From assembly GCF_000149955.1 (NCBI RefSeq), contig NC_030997.1:1348714-1412713 (forward strand): a DNA stretch of 64,000 nt, written 5' to 3'. The DNA is from Fusarium oxysporum f. sp. lycopersici 4287 (lineage: Eukaryota > Ascomycota > Sordariomycetes > Hypocreales > Nectriaceae). Every line of letters begins with the position of its first letter. Within the stretch, counting starts at the first letter, position 1. The notes beneath the pieces are model-generated. The model saw only the letters and a list, made by a program, of their open reading frames with translations, had not been told where the DNA came from and made no database searches. Position numbers and translations under genes: made by a program. Of the stretch, positions 1-10,818 are shown one piece after another.

Positions 1-1
1 G

Positions 2-9
2 TATATAAG
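2..9 (+). promoter_or_regulatory. TATA box of the first esterase gene
   Basis: The window opens with TATATAAG. It lies only 6 bases before the first in-frame ATG (15) and 63 bases before the ATG at 72. Since transcription usually begins tens of bases after a TATA box, this favours ATG 72 as the real start. Confidence 0.5.
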
Positions 10-71
10 AGACCATGAGTTTACAACAAATCATGGAGCATCAGCTCGATAATTCGACATTATCGAATACA

Positions 72-1757
72 ATGTACTCTCTCATGTCTCCAGCTGTTTT
101 GCTGGGATCTCTTTTCTTCTCATTTCTGGCTGCAGCGAATTCTTCTATACCACAAGTTACTCTTCAAGGATATGGATCTTTTGCCGGTACAAACATATCC
201 AAAACTTTGCTCGGAGACAATCTTCCCCAACCCGTCAACGCCTGGCTTGGAATTGACTATGCCGAGCAACCCGTAGGCGACAGACGCTTCCGTCCTCTCC
301 AGTCCCAGCCCCAATCTCTCAAGGGCGTACAGAACGCTACAAAATACCGATCTGTTTGCTTGCAGGATCGCATGTATCCTAACCCAGACGAACAAGACGA
401 AGCATGCTTGAACTTTAATGTCTTTCGAACCCCTGGTGTGCCGCTCAGCAAGAAACTACCAACGCTGGTCTGGATCCACGGTGGTGGTTTTGCATCGTTC
501 TCAGGACGAGACTTTGATGGCGCTTCTTTCGTTGCTTCTTCTGCTGATCCGGTTGTTGTTGTTACGTTCAACTATCGCCTCAATGCGTTTGGTTTCCTAC
601 CGAGCAAGCTCTTTGAGCGCGAGGGGCTCCTCAATCTTGGCTTGCAAGACCAGCGCTTCTTCTTGCAGTTCCTGCAGAAACACTTGAGCTCGTTTGGAGG
701 AGACCCTCGACAAATCACACTTGGAGGCTTATCAGCTGGTGCACATTCAACGGCATTCCACTACTTCCATAACTATGGCTCTGATAAGAACAAGCCTCTT
801 TTCGCGCGCGGGATCCTTCAATCTGGTTCAGCGACAGCTCGATCGTTCCCAGGTCCCGACTATCCTAGATACAAGAAAGACTTCGCAGGCCTGATGAAGT
901 ATATCAACTGCTCCACCGACGTTGACGATAAGGAGCAAATGGGTTGTCTGCGCAGTGCGTCTGCAGAAAAGATCAGGGAGTACTCGGCAAAGGCATATGA
1001 GGATGCTAAAGATCAACTGAACTGGCCTTGGCAGCCGTCAATTGGAGGTCCATTGATCGAGAAAGCGGGATCTAAGAGTGAAGAAGAGGGCACGTTCCAC
1101 CATCTTCCCATCATCACGACCTATACCTCTGATGAAGGAAAATACTACACGCCCGGTGACCTGGAAACCAACGACGACTTTGTTCAATTTTGGCATCGAA
1201 TCAGTCCCGGTCTCAACATCACTGATCTCGCTCTCATCAATGAGCTATACCCAGACCCCGTAGCATACCCCGACTCCCCATGGGCCGGATCTCCGAATAG
1301 CACTCAGTACAACCGCATCTCAGCTGCATGGTCCGACATGGCTTACATCTGCATGAGCCGCCACACAGCAGTCACTACATCGAGGGCAGGAGTTCCCACA
1401 TGGAGTCTTCATTTCAACACTCCTGACTTTCCATTGGTTGCGCAGTCATGGAAGGGAATTCCTCACGCCTCTGATGCTGCATACATCTGGAATGACCCTC
1501 ATGTTGCTTATCCTGAGACTGCGCGGATTTACTATCGGTATATCAACAGTTTTGTCTTGACGGGTGATCCTAATAAGATGAGATTGGATGGGACCGTGGA
1601 GTGGCCGCAGTATAAGGCGGGCGAAAATGGGAATGGGTATGCGAAACAGCTTCTCGTAAATCCTGGGAACTTTACTGTTGTGGAGGAGGACAGAGGTCGG
1701 GGAAGGCAGTGTGAGTTCTGGAATGATTCTGAAAGAGCTGGTCGCCTCTACAAGTAG
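72..1757 (+). CDS. Secreted type-B carboxylesterase/lipase
   Basis: Single-exon alpha/beta hydrolase of the carboxylesterase type B (cholinesterase-like) family, which hydrolyses carboxylic esters. From the ATG at 72 the protein is 561 aa and opens with a hydrophobic signal peptide (MYSLMSPAVLLGSLFF). The oxyanion-hole motif HGGGF, the nucleophile elbow GGLSAGAHS (Ser221), an acidic residue in TSDEGKYY (Glu355) and the His in PHASDA (His465) form the expected catalytic set. The type-B motif appears as EACLNFNVF instead of EDCLxLNV. The frame stays open up to ATG 15, adding 19 residues, but the TATA box at 2-9 and the signal peptide argue for 72. Several N-x-S/T sites fit secretion. The substrate cannot be told from sequence. 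A paralogue of the same family lies at 37877-39500. Confidence 0.9.
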   Translation: MYSLMSPAVLLGSLFFSFLAAANSSIPQVTLQGYGSFAGTNISKTLLGDNLPQPVNAWLGIDYAEQPVGDRRFRPLQSQPQSLKGVQNATKYRSVCLQDRMYPNPDEQDEACLNFNVFRTPGVPLSKKLPTLVWIHGGGFASFSGRDFDGASFVASSADPVVVVTFNYRLNAFGFLPSKLFEREGLLNLGLQDQRFFLQFLQKHLSSFGGDPRQITLGGLSAGAHSTAFHYFHNYGSDKNKPLFARGILQSGSATARSFPGPDYPRYKKDFAGLMKYINCSTDVDDKEQMGCLRSASAEKIREYSAKAYEDAKDQLNWPWQPSIGGPLIEKAGSKSEEEGTFHHLPIITTYTSDEGKYYTPGDLETNDDFVQFWHRISPGLNITDLALINELYPDPVAYPDSPWAGSPNSTQYNRISAAWSDMAYICMSRHTAVTTSRAGVPTWSLHFNTPDFPLVAQSWKGIPHASDAAYIWNDPHVAYPETARIYYRYINSFVLTGDPNKMRLDGTVEWPQYKAGENGNGYAKQLLVNPGNFTVVEEDRGRGRQCEFWNDSERAGRLYK

Positions 1758-1900
1758 ACGTGGTATAAGGCAGAAAGTTCGTTGAGTTATCTCGGCGGTT
1801 AGTGTACTTCAAAAGGAATTGCAGCCAGGACGCGAAGGGGGGATTGAGTCTATGCCCTGTCTACCAGTACAAAGGACCCGTTGAAACCATCAAAGCACTA

Positions 1901-3448
1901 TCATAAAGCTTTCATCAAACTCATCATACTGAATGCCCTTCCCAAGCGAGAATATTGCTTAGCTTCCGCCTCTTTCATCAACTCCAAAAGGCGGGCCCGT
2001 CGCCATAAAATATACTCATGCACTTCCTTGTCAAAGCAAGTATACTGACCAAAATCAGGCTGGTTCAACCTCACAGACAAACGGATTTTGATCCTCTTAT
2101 CGACAGGCCTATGTCACCAGCCCAGCTTTTCTTTGATATCGGCTAGAATCCCAGCATGATTTTCTTGCCCGTTGAGGGCCGACAGAAAGCTCAGCTCTAT
2201 GGATTGAAGCGTCGATGAAAGCTTTGATAAGAAGCATATAAGATCATCCTGGGTTACTTGCATTTCAGAAAGTCCGAAATGCTTTAGACCACCGCTTGAC
2301 CATTTGTCAATAGGGAAAATGTTCGTTAGGGAGACAAAATCTTTCATCCTACCGCTCCATGAGGTTGCATCCACAGGATAATCAGTTTGTAGAACGACCT
2401 CTTGGAGATCAGGAGCTATGGCGAGAAGATTGGAGATTCTCCCGTTGCGATAGAAGTCCCAGTCCTCGGCATCGCAGTCGAAGAAATAACCGACCAGCAG
2501 AGAAAGGACAATGCGTCGAAAGCCGGGTCTCTGAACGATCCTGCAAAGATCATCGTACTCTTCGTTTGGCTCCTCAAACACAAAGTGATTGAGTCCAGTG
2601 GGAAGCTTATTATTGTCCAACACCAGCTCGGAGATCTGACAATTCTCAGCCTGGGCCAAGACCCGTGTAACGATACGGAACCCACGCCACTGGCTCTTCT
2701 CATCCTTGGTCTCCTAAGGGTTAGCTTCCTCAGCCAGATGTTCATTTTCAGCACATGGCCAACCTCGAGGGATCGGATACACAAAACCACGAGGGAAACC
2801 TCTAACCATCGGTGTTTCATATAGCGGCGTGATTAAAACTCCATGCATCGCTGGTGTAACGGTAACCTTTGTGAGCCGAGGGAATCTCTGCACTGCGTAC
2901 CGAAGCGCAGCTTAGTCATTGCCTGACTCTAGGATGTCACTCTGCTCTTGAAGAAGACGGCTGTAATAGGCCAGTGACTCTCTTGAGGGCAAGAGATCAT
3001 TCATTTGGCCTTTCATGTATTTTTCCCTCTCCTCTTTGGTTTTGTCCCTCAGACGCAACGTGCCAGCAAACATACTGTCTCTACAAAGACGCACGAAATG
3101 CCTTGATATTCGTCCTTTCTCTTCGGAATCAGCATCCCGATCGGTCTCATATGAGCTGTAACCACAAGGACCGTCGCCTTCCTTACTTGAAACAGGCTCC
3201 AAGACAGCATCATCCCGCATGATCTCCTTGACGCGATGTCGAAAGATGTCGTGATTGGCGACAGCGAACAAGACCTCGACATTACGCGGATTGGCCGAGA
3301 TAAAAACGCGGTCAAACCGCAAAAGTGAGTTCTGTCTCCAATATCGGCAGGTCAAACGTAGACTTTTGATGTCGCGATTGGGAAGAAGCCTGCAGATGGC
3401 ACCGATGAGCTCACTCGGTAGGGCTTGCAAGGCGATCGAGGTAGCCAT
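1901..3448 (-). pseudogene. F-box protein paralogue A, inactivated by three in-frame stops
   Basis: The reverse strand reads as one continuous frame from ATG 3448 to a TGA at 1901-1903 (516 codons). It starts with an F-box (LPSELIGAICRLLPNRDIKSLRL), the Skp1-binding part of SCF ubiquitin ligase adaptors, followed by a family-specific C-terminal region shared with the copies at 4103 and 5954. Three stops interrupt it: TAA at 2912-2914, TAG at 2714-2716 and TGA at 2114-2116. At the last one copy B has an Arg codon CGA, so CGA to TGA is the likely change. No frameshift is needed, and similarity to B continues across every stop, including a tail after 2114. Readthrough is possible but less likely than decay. 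The ATG at 3448 is the first true ATG in frame. Confidence 0.75.
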
Positions 3449-3466
3449 GATATCAGAAGGGACCAC

Positions 3467-4102
3467 GAGTCAGCATGTGAACAGAAAAGGAAACGAAAAG
3501 CGTTACTGAAATCGATGAAGGGGACCTTTCAGGCTGCCGTAATCGGGCCTCAAATAATTAGAGCCAACAACCAATGATCCACATGATACATGATCGCATT
3601 GCGAAGCATCAACCAACAGCAATTCAGTGCACCAATAATGTCTGGGCGTCAGAGCATAACCCAATATGATTACTATTCTAAGCTAGAATTTACGGTAAGG
3701 TACGGAGTACCTGGTCAAAGCAGACGCTCTGATGTAACAGGCCAGCTGGTTTTCTTCAACTGTAATCGCGGCATTCGTCCACTGACTTATAAACTTGTTC
3801 TCAAACGGAGCCAATCCCACCCATCAAGTCATTCAAGATTCTCAAAGGACTGAGATAGGTCTTCTTATCACAGTTTGTTTGTTCTGAGTGTCATCGGGAA
3901 GATCGCTTTAGTTGAAACGACGACCCACTGTCTTTAAATAAAACAGGGATATCCATGAGAACTCATGGTCCTCTGACAATGCATGGCTGGAGTGCTCTGT
4001 TGCCTAATTCTTCCCTCTGATTTTTCTTTCCTTGACATCGACTGCATATTTCCTCAGTTGAAGCCATCTCTCCTCCAATTCTGCAATTGTGATTGAGTCA
4101 AG
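3467..4102. other. Intergenic region between divergent F-box copies A and B
   Basis: About 0.65 kb separates the start codons of two divergently transcribed F-box paralogues and should hold both promoters. A pyrimidine-rich stretch (about 4005-4080) precedes the ATG at 4103. No convincing open frame was found. Confidence 0.5.
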
Positions 4103-5702
4103 ATGCCTACGAGGAATAACCAAGGTTCCGCAATTGGGCTCCGACGCCTACCCATTGAGTTGATCGGTGCAATTTTCAGCTTACTGCCGAATCGCGACAT
4201 TAAAAACCTACGTCTAACTTGTAGCTCCTTGAAAGACTCTGCTCATCTTAAAATTACCCGCATCTTTATATCCCCAAGTCCACGCAATATCGACGTCCTC
4301 CTTGGTGTCGCCAATCATGATATCTACCGCAAAGAGATTGAGGAAATCATCTGGGACGACTCTCCTCTGGAATCCATCGAGTGGAACACAGGAACCCCAT
4401 GTTGCCATGACACTGTCGATGAATGGTCTGAGGAAGACAACAGTGAGGATGACGCCTACGCAGAACCATACAGCCAAGAAAGTGAAGAAAGGTATGAGTG
4501 GTATGTGCGATGGTGCAGAGTGAGCATCATGCACCTGAAGAGTTCATTGGATGTGAAGAGAATGCTCTGGCGTAGGAGCAGGCAGGACAAACAGCTTGAG
4601 AGCACCCGCCTTGGCCGGAGGTCCTCTGCTGATTACAAGAGCCTTCTACAGCAACAGGAAGAAGTTCTCAAGATTCAAGCTCATGAAAAGAGCTTTCCTA
4701 TATGCTCTGGAGCGTTTCCCGAACCTGACCACGATCGAGGTCACCCCAGCAGCACACGGCCAGCTCTACATGCCACTGTATACAACGCCAATGATACGGG
4801 AACTTCCTTATGGATTTCCCTATCCGATTCCACGAGGATGGCCTTGTCCTGCCTACGATACCTTTCCCCACGATGTTGAAGAGAAAGGTGATGATTGGTG
4901 GCGTAGCTTCCGCTTCGTCATCAAGGCCCTTGCTAATATGGATCAACGTCGCATTTCTGAACTAGTTTTAGACAACCACTATCTCCCCACCGGGATAAAC
5001 CCGTTTATCTTCACTAGTTGTGACGATGACTACAACAACATCTGTAAAGTTGTTGAAAAACCGGGCTTCAACCGTTTTGTTTTATCCCTGATAACTGGTT
5101 GGATAAGAGATGATGGTGAATACGAAGACTGGGGATTTTACCGAAATGGAAGTATCCGCAAATTCTTGGCTAAGGCATCCGACTTGGAGGAAATGGTCTT
5201 CAAAACAGACTACAACTTGGGGGATGGAAGCCTCGTCGGAATGAGAGACTACGTCTCACTTTTCGACCTCTTCCCTCTAGACGCATGGCCGAAACTGCGG
5301 CATTTCGGGCTCGTTGGGATGCAAGTCACCCAGGAGAATCTAATCTCATTCCTGAGGCAGTTACCATCAACGGTGCGGTCCATCGATCTCAGTTTCCTTG
5401 CCATCCTCGAAGGGCAGGGTACTCATGAGGGTACCCTCACCGATATTCGCGACAAACTTGGTTGGCGAAGCTTACCTCTTGAGAAAAGAATCAGCATTAG
5501 GTATCTAGTACATGGAGGGCCGTGTCAAAGACCCAGTCCAAGCCCCAGCTATATATGCCTGAACAAGGAGGTTGAGGAATATGTCTACAAGGATGGTCCG
5601 CTTCCTGTCGAGAGTAGCAGGCATCCTCGTGACTACAATGCTCGGAATGCGGAAGGAATGGGTACGAGGTATATGCATTTCGATGCCAGTTTTAAAATTT
5701 GA
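4103..5702 (+). CDS. F-box protein paralogue B (frame change near 4690)
   Basis: Best preserved of three related F-box genes. The F-box (LPIELIGAIFSLLPNRDIKNLRL) is followed by the sequence ISPSPRNIDVLLGVANHD and a long family-specific C-terminal region ending at 5702. The frame from ATG 4103 and the frame that carries the C-terminal part (to 5702) differ. Alignment with copies A and C places the shift in the A-rich run at 4685-4691, where one extra base explains it. Alternatively a 52 bp intron (about 4619-4670, GT to AAG, with a CTGAT branch-like motif) would restore the frame but would remove residues conserved in A and C. So this is either a functional spliced gene, a single-base pseudogene or a sequencing error. 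It lies in tandem with copy C and divergent from copy A. Confidence 0.7.
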
Positions 5703-5953
5703 TACTCAAGACTTTTGGAATCGAGCTTCATTATGATATATGAGCTGACTGGCCATTTCAAAATTTTTATTCTACCTTGGTACCCATATTGCTTCTCTCG
5801 TTCTTGACAGAAATTGATACCTATAAAACACTTTGAACCAACAGTCAAGCCGCATGATGTCGATAGCTAAACGAGGAGCATTCTCCCCCGCAAATTTGTT
5901 CCGTGATTCGACATCATAAACATTTTCCACATGAACTCTGCAAACACACGATA

Positions 5954-7571
5954 ATGAACAAACTAGACATCACAGCGCTGACGTCGTATGTCGAGTGCTT
6001 GCCTAACGAGTTGCTTGACGCCATTTGCGATCTTCTACCAAACAGCGACATCAAGAATCTTCGACTCGCCAGCCTCTTTCTCGGTCGCATGCCAACTGCA
6101 AATCAGTCGCGTTTTTATATCACCCAATCCTCGCAATCTATATGTCGTCCGCTCAATTGCCAACCATAAGACATATCGATTAGGTGTAAAAGAGGTTATC
6201 TGGGACGACGCCATCTTGATACCTCTCAAGCGTGACGGGAGACAAGTTGATGACTACTCCGACGAGAGTGAGGAAGAAGAGTGTGAAGAGAAGAACAATG
6301 AAGTTAGGAAGTGCTTTGCATGGTATACTCGCGGTTGCAAGAGGAACATCAAAGCGGCGAAGGATCGTATGGTAGGCCAGATGTCACAACCTGATACTGT
6401 GTCCAAACAACACCAGTTGGACAATGTAATGTCATACCGGGACTCATTTGAGTACTACAAGGTCCTAGGAAGCCAACAGCGCTATATAATTGCATCAAAA
6501 ACAGACGAGGATATCTTTCGCCACGCTCTTCAACAGTTCCCCAAACTGAAGAGAGTGATCGTCACCCCGGCTGCTCACGGATATCTCTTTGAGCCGCTCT
6601 ACAAAACACCCATGATACGGTCTTTCCCATATGGCTTTATCTATCCTGTACCCCGTGGGTGGCCTAATTCTTGGCCTAGACGACACTGGGCCTTAGTCAT
6701 GCCTTGGATTGGCGACGAGGCTATTGATGAAGATAAAACCCAATGGCATGGTTTCCGGATCGGCACAAAGGTCCTAGCTAAAGAGAACCACAAGATCACG
6801 GAATTGGTCTTTGACTATTATCAGCGTAATACCGGAATAAGTCACTTTGCATTGAATCGAGGCACAGAAGAATACACCAATTTTTGCGATATGGTAAAGC
6901 GTCCCGGTTTGCAGAAGCTTCAATTATCACTCCTTGTTGGTCTCTATATTGGGGAAGAATATGAGATATATGATCAATGGTATTTACGCGATGCCCTTTT
7001 TGAAGCAACCGATATGAGGCATTTTAGCTTCCATACTGACTTTGGCACGAATCGATGTTCCTGGATAGTCGACATGCATCAATACATATAGCTGTTCGAC
7101 GTCTTTCCCATCCACCGCTGGCAGAAGCTCACGCACTTCGGGCTATCAAACGTACTGGTAGCACAAAACGATCTTATCAATTTCCTGTCAAAGTCACCGC
7201 CGACAGTACAAACTGTTGAGCTGAGCTTTCTCACTCTCATGGAAGGCGAAGGTCACTACATAAGCTTAATGGAAGATCTCCGCGACAAGCTCGATTAGAA
7301 ACATCGACCTGATGAGGAAAGAATCAAGATCTATGCCAAGATCTTTTGTTATCTGTCGTATTACGGACGATATATCTGTCCTGATAAGGAGGTCGGAGGG
7401 TTTGTCTACAGGAACGGGCCGCAACCGTTCCAACTTAGGCAGCGCGGTAACAGCTCCGATGTTGATTCGGGTACCGGCGTACTAAAAGACTTGTTCAATC
7501 CGTCGTCGGAGCGGCCCAATGATTCTTCCCCAGAAAGAAGATCGGTATTTCCACGAATGCATGGGCTTTGA
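5954..7571 (+). pseudogene. F-box protein paralogue C, frameshifted with two stops
   Basis: Third member of the local F-box family. ATG 5954 opens an F-box (LPNELLDAICDLLPNSDIKNLRL), but similarity then moves to another frame around 6085-6110 (two missing bases or one extra), where the conserved ISPNPRN motif is found. That second frame follows the paralogues until TAG 7089-7091, where A and B read Ser, and continues after it to a second TAG at 7296-7298, where B reads Trp, and then to TGA 7569-7571. At least three lesions therefore make this a degenerate copy. Splicing does not explain the stops, because both sit inside conserved blocks. Confidence 0.75.
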
Positions 7572-8860
7572 GGCGGCGATAAACTTGGCGCTCGACTTCC
7601 CTCAAGTTCTTAAGACATCAGACCCAAACTTAGCAACATGACGTCATAGCAAAAGCCTTCACAAAAGCACTTTCTATAGATTGAACAGGTGCGATATTAC
7701 GATGGTTAGGAATAGCCTAGAGAGTTTCTGTTGGAGCTGATGACCAGAACTATTTTGAGCCATCAGGCAAACACAAAAGAGTTATATAAGACTTCTGTAT
7801 TGCTTCTTTTATTTAATGACTACTCTTCTGAGGGTTGCGAATAAACATTTCAAGAGGGATGATACTCACATATAAGAATGCCACCATACCAATGGAGTTG
7901 AACTAAGTTGGCTGTCCCCAAGTGACATGTAAAACCCTTCAATTCAAAGAATAAAAGCTCACCAGGGTCTTGTAAAGTATGGGGGCAGATGTCGGGGCTT
8001 TTTTTAGCCAGTGTTTCTCGCCTCTCGACAGAATCTGCATCATCACGGCTGAGTGGTGAAATTGATCTGGAAGCGCATGATGAATTTAGCTGCAGCATTA
8101 TTCCATTGATCAAGAACGGTATATGTCTCTGTTATTTGGAATCAAATCTATGTCAATTAAAGACTGATAGATTCGTCATGTGGCTAGCGGAGTGACATTG
8201 TAAGCTGCTGGATGACAGGATGTTTGATCATCGACACAGGGAAAACAAGGGCAATCACAAAGATGCCGTTAAGTATATTGAGCTATTCACTACTTCAAGA
8301 TCACAAACCTGGACAAGACTTGGTCACATGCTATATGGGTTTAGAATGACAAGCAAACTCTTCATTCTCCTGAATTGATTTGTGCTCTGGATCATGATAT
8401 ATGCTCAGAACATCATAAGTGTAACACGATGACTACCCCACTTGCTTCGGAACTTGAGTCTGGCTCACTGAATAGTCTTTTGCATCAGGTCTGTGTAGTG
8501 TCGCGAAAGTAGTGAGCTGCTGTTTGGTGGTGATTCACTCACTCACTTCTCTATTGTGCCGCTGCTCATCAAGATTTAGAGTAATCGTTTTATTCGACCT
8601 TCTCGTCTTAAATTTATCTCCCTCATTATCATCTTTTTCGCTTTATCCTTATTCAATAATCCTCCCTTTTAGCTCATCCTTCTTTTATCTCTTCATCCTC
8701 ATCACTCCTCCTTCTCGCACTCCCCATTCACACCAACTTTGACTTTACATCCTTCATCCAACTACACTGAACCTCACAATATCCTTCTCCAATCACTAGC
8801 ATTCAGCATAATTCCAAATCCAAAGCGCATCCAGAACAATTATCCCTTCGCATTTGAATC
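7572..8860. other. Intergenic, no gene seen
   Basis: About 1.3 kb without a convincing coding frame. The last part, roughly 8570-8860, is strongly pyrimidine-rich on the plus strand, as is common just upstream of highly expressed filamentous fungal genes. It ends at the ATG of the next gene. Confidence 0.5.
8575..8760 (+). promoter_or_regulatory. CT-rich core promoter tract
   Basis: Long C/T-rich run (many TTC, CTC and TCC words) about 100-285 bp before the ATG at 8861. Such tracts often lie close to transcription starts in filamentous ascomycetes. Function is inferred from position and composition only. Confidence 0.4.
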
Positions 8861-9936
8861 ATGACGAACCGTCACCCCAATGCTGCTCTTGATCGTATTC
8901 CGATGGAGCTCCTGCTGATCACCACGGAGGACATGGACCGCGAGACTCTGAAGACCCTGACTCTCGTCTGCAAGAGACTTCGGCTGGTCTTCCTTCCCCA
9001 GACTGCTTCCAGAGTCACAGTTACCGGGAATGTTCCCCAGATGACCTCAAGACTGGTGTCGCTCTTGAAGGATCATCCTCATTCTCCATCTGGGCCCATG
9101 TCCCAATACGTCAAGTAAGTGCCTTCATGTCCAACTTTGGTTCGTTCTCGCTAACAGAATGACTCGCAGACATGTCTTCTTCAAGCCAGAGCCATCTCAA
9201 ATGATCACGCCGTCTCTTCGAATCCCTAGGCTTGTGGGTAGATTCTGTCGCAAGGCGACCAGCCTCCAGAAGGTCACAGTGACTACCTATGACTTCTACA
9301 AGGTGTTGGAGGCACAAGCTCCTCAGATCAAGAGACTTGCGTTTGTCGATCTCCGCGGGATGCCAGAAACCGGAACCAACTCAAGACTGGCGACCAGGTT
9401 CCTGAACAACGTCGGCATCAACTTCAAGAAGCTTGAGTGTTTAGTTCTGGGCGAGTTTCTCAACCCCAAGTTTACATGGGGACAGCATCAATTCCGAAAA
9501 GCCACGGATAAGATGGACCTAGTGAGTATTCTGCACCGTGCTTGATATATCCTGAACGCTCACAACTGACACCCACGTACAGAACATCATGATCATGAAG
9601 GTCATCATGGCCCTCAAGTCAATGCCGAAACTGACCCGGTTTGCTTTCTTGCTCTCTGAGGACACACTCGGAACGCGCAACTATTGTAATGAACCTGGCG
9701 AATGGAACCCATGGTCCACTGCGCCATGGGCGAATCCAGATGGAATGTCAGAGTGGTACTCCAAGCTCGTCGGCAACATGTCCAGCTTGCTTCCCCGTCT
9801 CGAGCAGCTCTGTATCAGAGCTCAGCCTTCTGTCTACTGCCATGGCGTCAGAAAGCCCGGGGAACCAAATATGGAGGTCACCTGGAAGACAGATCAACAG
9901 GAAATTGATGACGAATTCGAAAATTTCTTCGCTTAG
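8861..9936 (+). CDS. F-box-like protein with three exons
   Basis: Exons 8861-9114, 9170-9521 and 9583-9936 join to 319 aa. Intron 1 is 9115-9169 (GTAAGT...GCAG) and intron 2 is 9522-9582 (GTGAGT...ACAG); phases agree at both junctions. The N-terminus (LDRIPMELLLITTEDMDRET then LTLVCKRLRLVF) resembles an F-box, with a downstream region having LRR-like or tryptophan-rich features (LKSMPKLTRFAF, LPRLEQLCI). It is not closely related to the three F-box copies upstream and, unlike A and C, shows no lesion. F-box proteins usually recruit substrates to SCF ubiquitin ligases; the target is unknown. The F-box call itself is moderate. Confidence 0.75.
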
Positions 9937-10818
9937 ACGTCGTCCAAGTATGGCATGGTGCACGGTGCACGGTGGAATATTGACTTACCGATTTTGGGGC
10001 AGTGGATGATCCATCAAGCACGGTGCACGGTTGACGACTGCAAGGGCTTTTCTGCTTCTTTTTGGGCGGCGTTCCATGGCGAATTGCGGTTATTTTCGGT
10101 GGATTTATCGGCACATCGTGGATTTGGACCCGGGAGATACATGCGCTGGGGTTATTTCTTTTATTACGACAAGGATCGCGTACAACATCGGACAGAATGC
10201 CATTATCAAGGACGACAAATTTGCTACTGTTTTATTCATAGTTTTACAGTTTTGGACGGAATGTACAACATTTGCTATACTTGTCCACGAACGTGATAAC
10301 CTCACATATCTGTGCATGCCGACAATGCCGGCCTGAGGGTACTGAGCACGGTGCACAGGGGCCATTAGACTACGGTGTTGGGTAAAATGATGGGTGATCC
10401 ACGAGGTAAGGTAGGCGAGGCAAGAATCAGCTGGCGAGGTCTATCAACTCAAAGTCACACCTCAGGCAGCATACCAGACGGATGATCCACATCGAAGACT
10501 GAACATGCAAGATATCGGATTTTATTGCCAAACTGGCATACACTTGCCAATTTGCTTTTACCTTTTTGAGGAGGGGCTACGCGTACAGGGAGTCATTCGC
10601 GTTTATCAAGGACAAGATTCGGTACACTTTCGGATATGTTGCCTTCATTCAGGAGAGACACACTTCTAGCCATGAAGTTTTGGACAGAGTTCACATCATT
10701 AAGCTGCGCTATACCAGAGTACAAGGCTGCATGTACTGAAGGAGAACTTTGAACAACCTTCCTTGCCATCCCATGCAAGCTCAGAGCCTCGGTTTGACTT
10801 CCAAATGTCAACCACTCC
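9937..10818. other. Intergenic with a thrice repeated CACGGTGCAC word
   Basis: About 0.9 kb between the convergent ends of the F-box-like gene and the MFS gene. No credible coding frame was found. The 10-mer CACGGTGCAC occurs at 9961-9970, 10019-10028 and 10347-10356. Confidence 0.5.

Noticed and set aside
1901..7571. RIP as the cause of the F-box lesions
   Set aside because: The stops are compatible with C-to-T changes, but also include frameshifts, and a dinucleotide count could not be done; not asserted.
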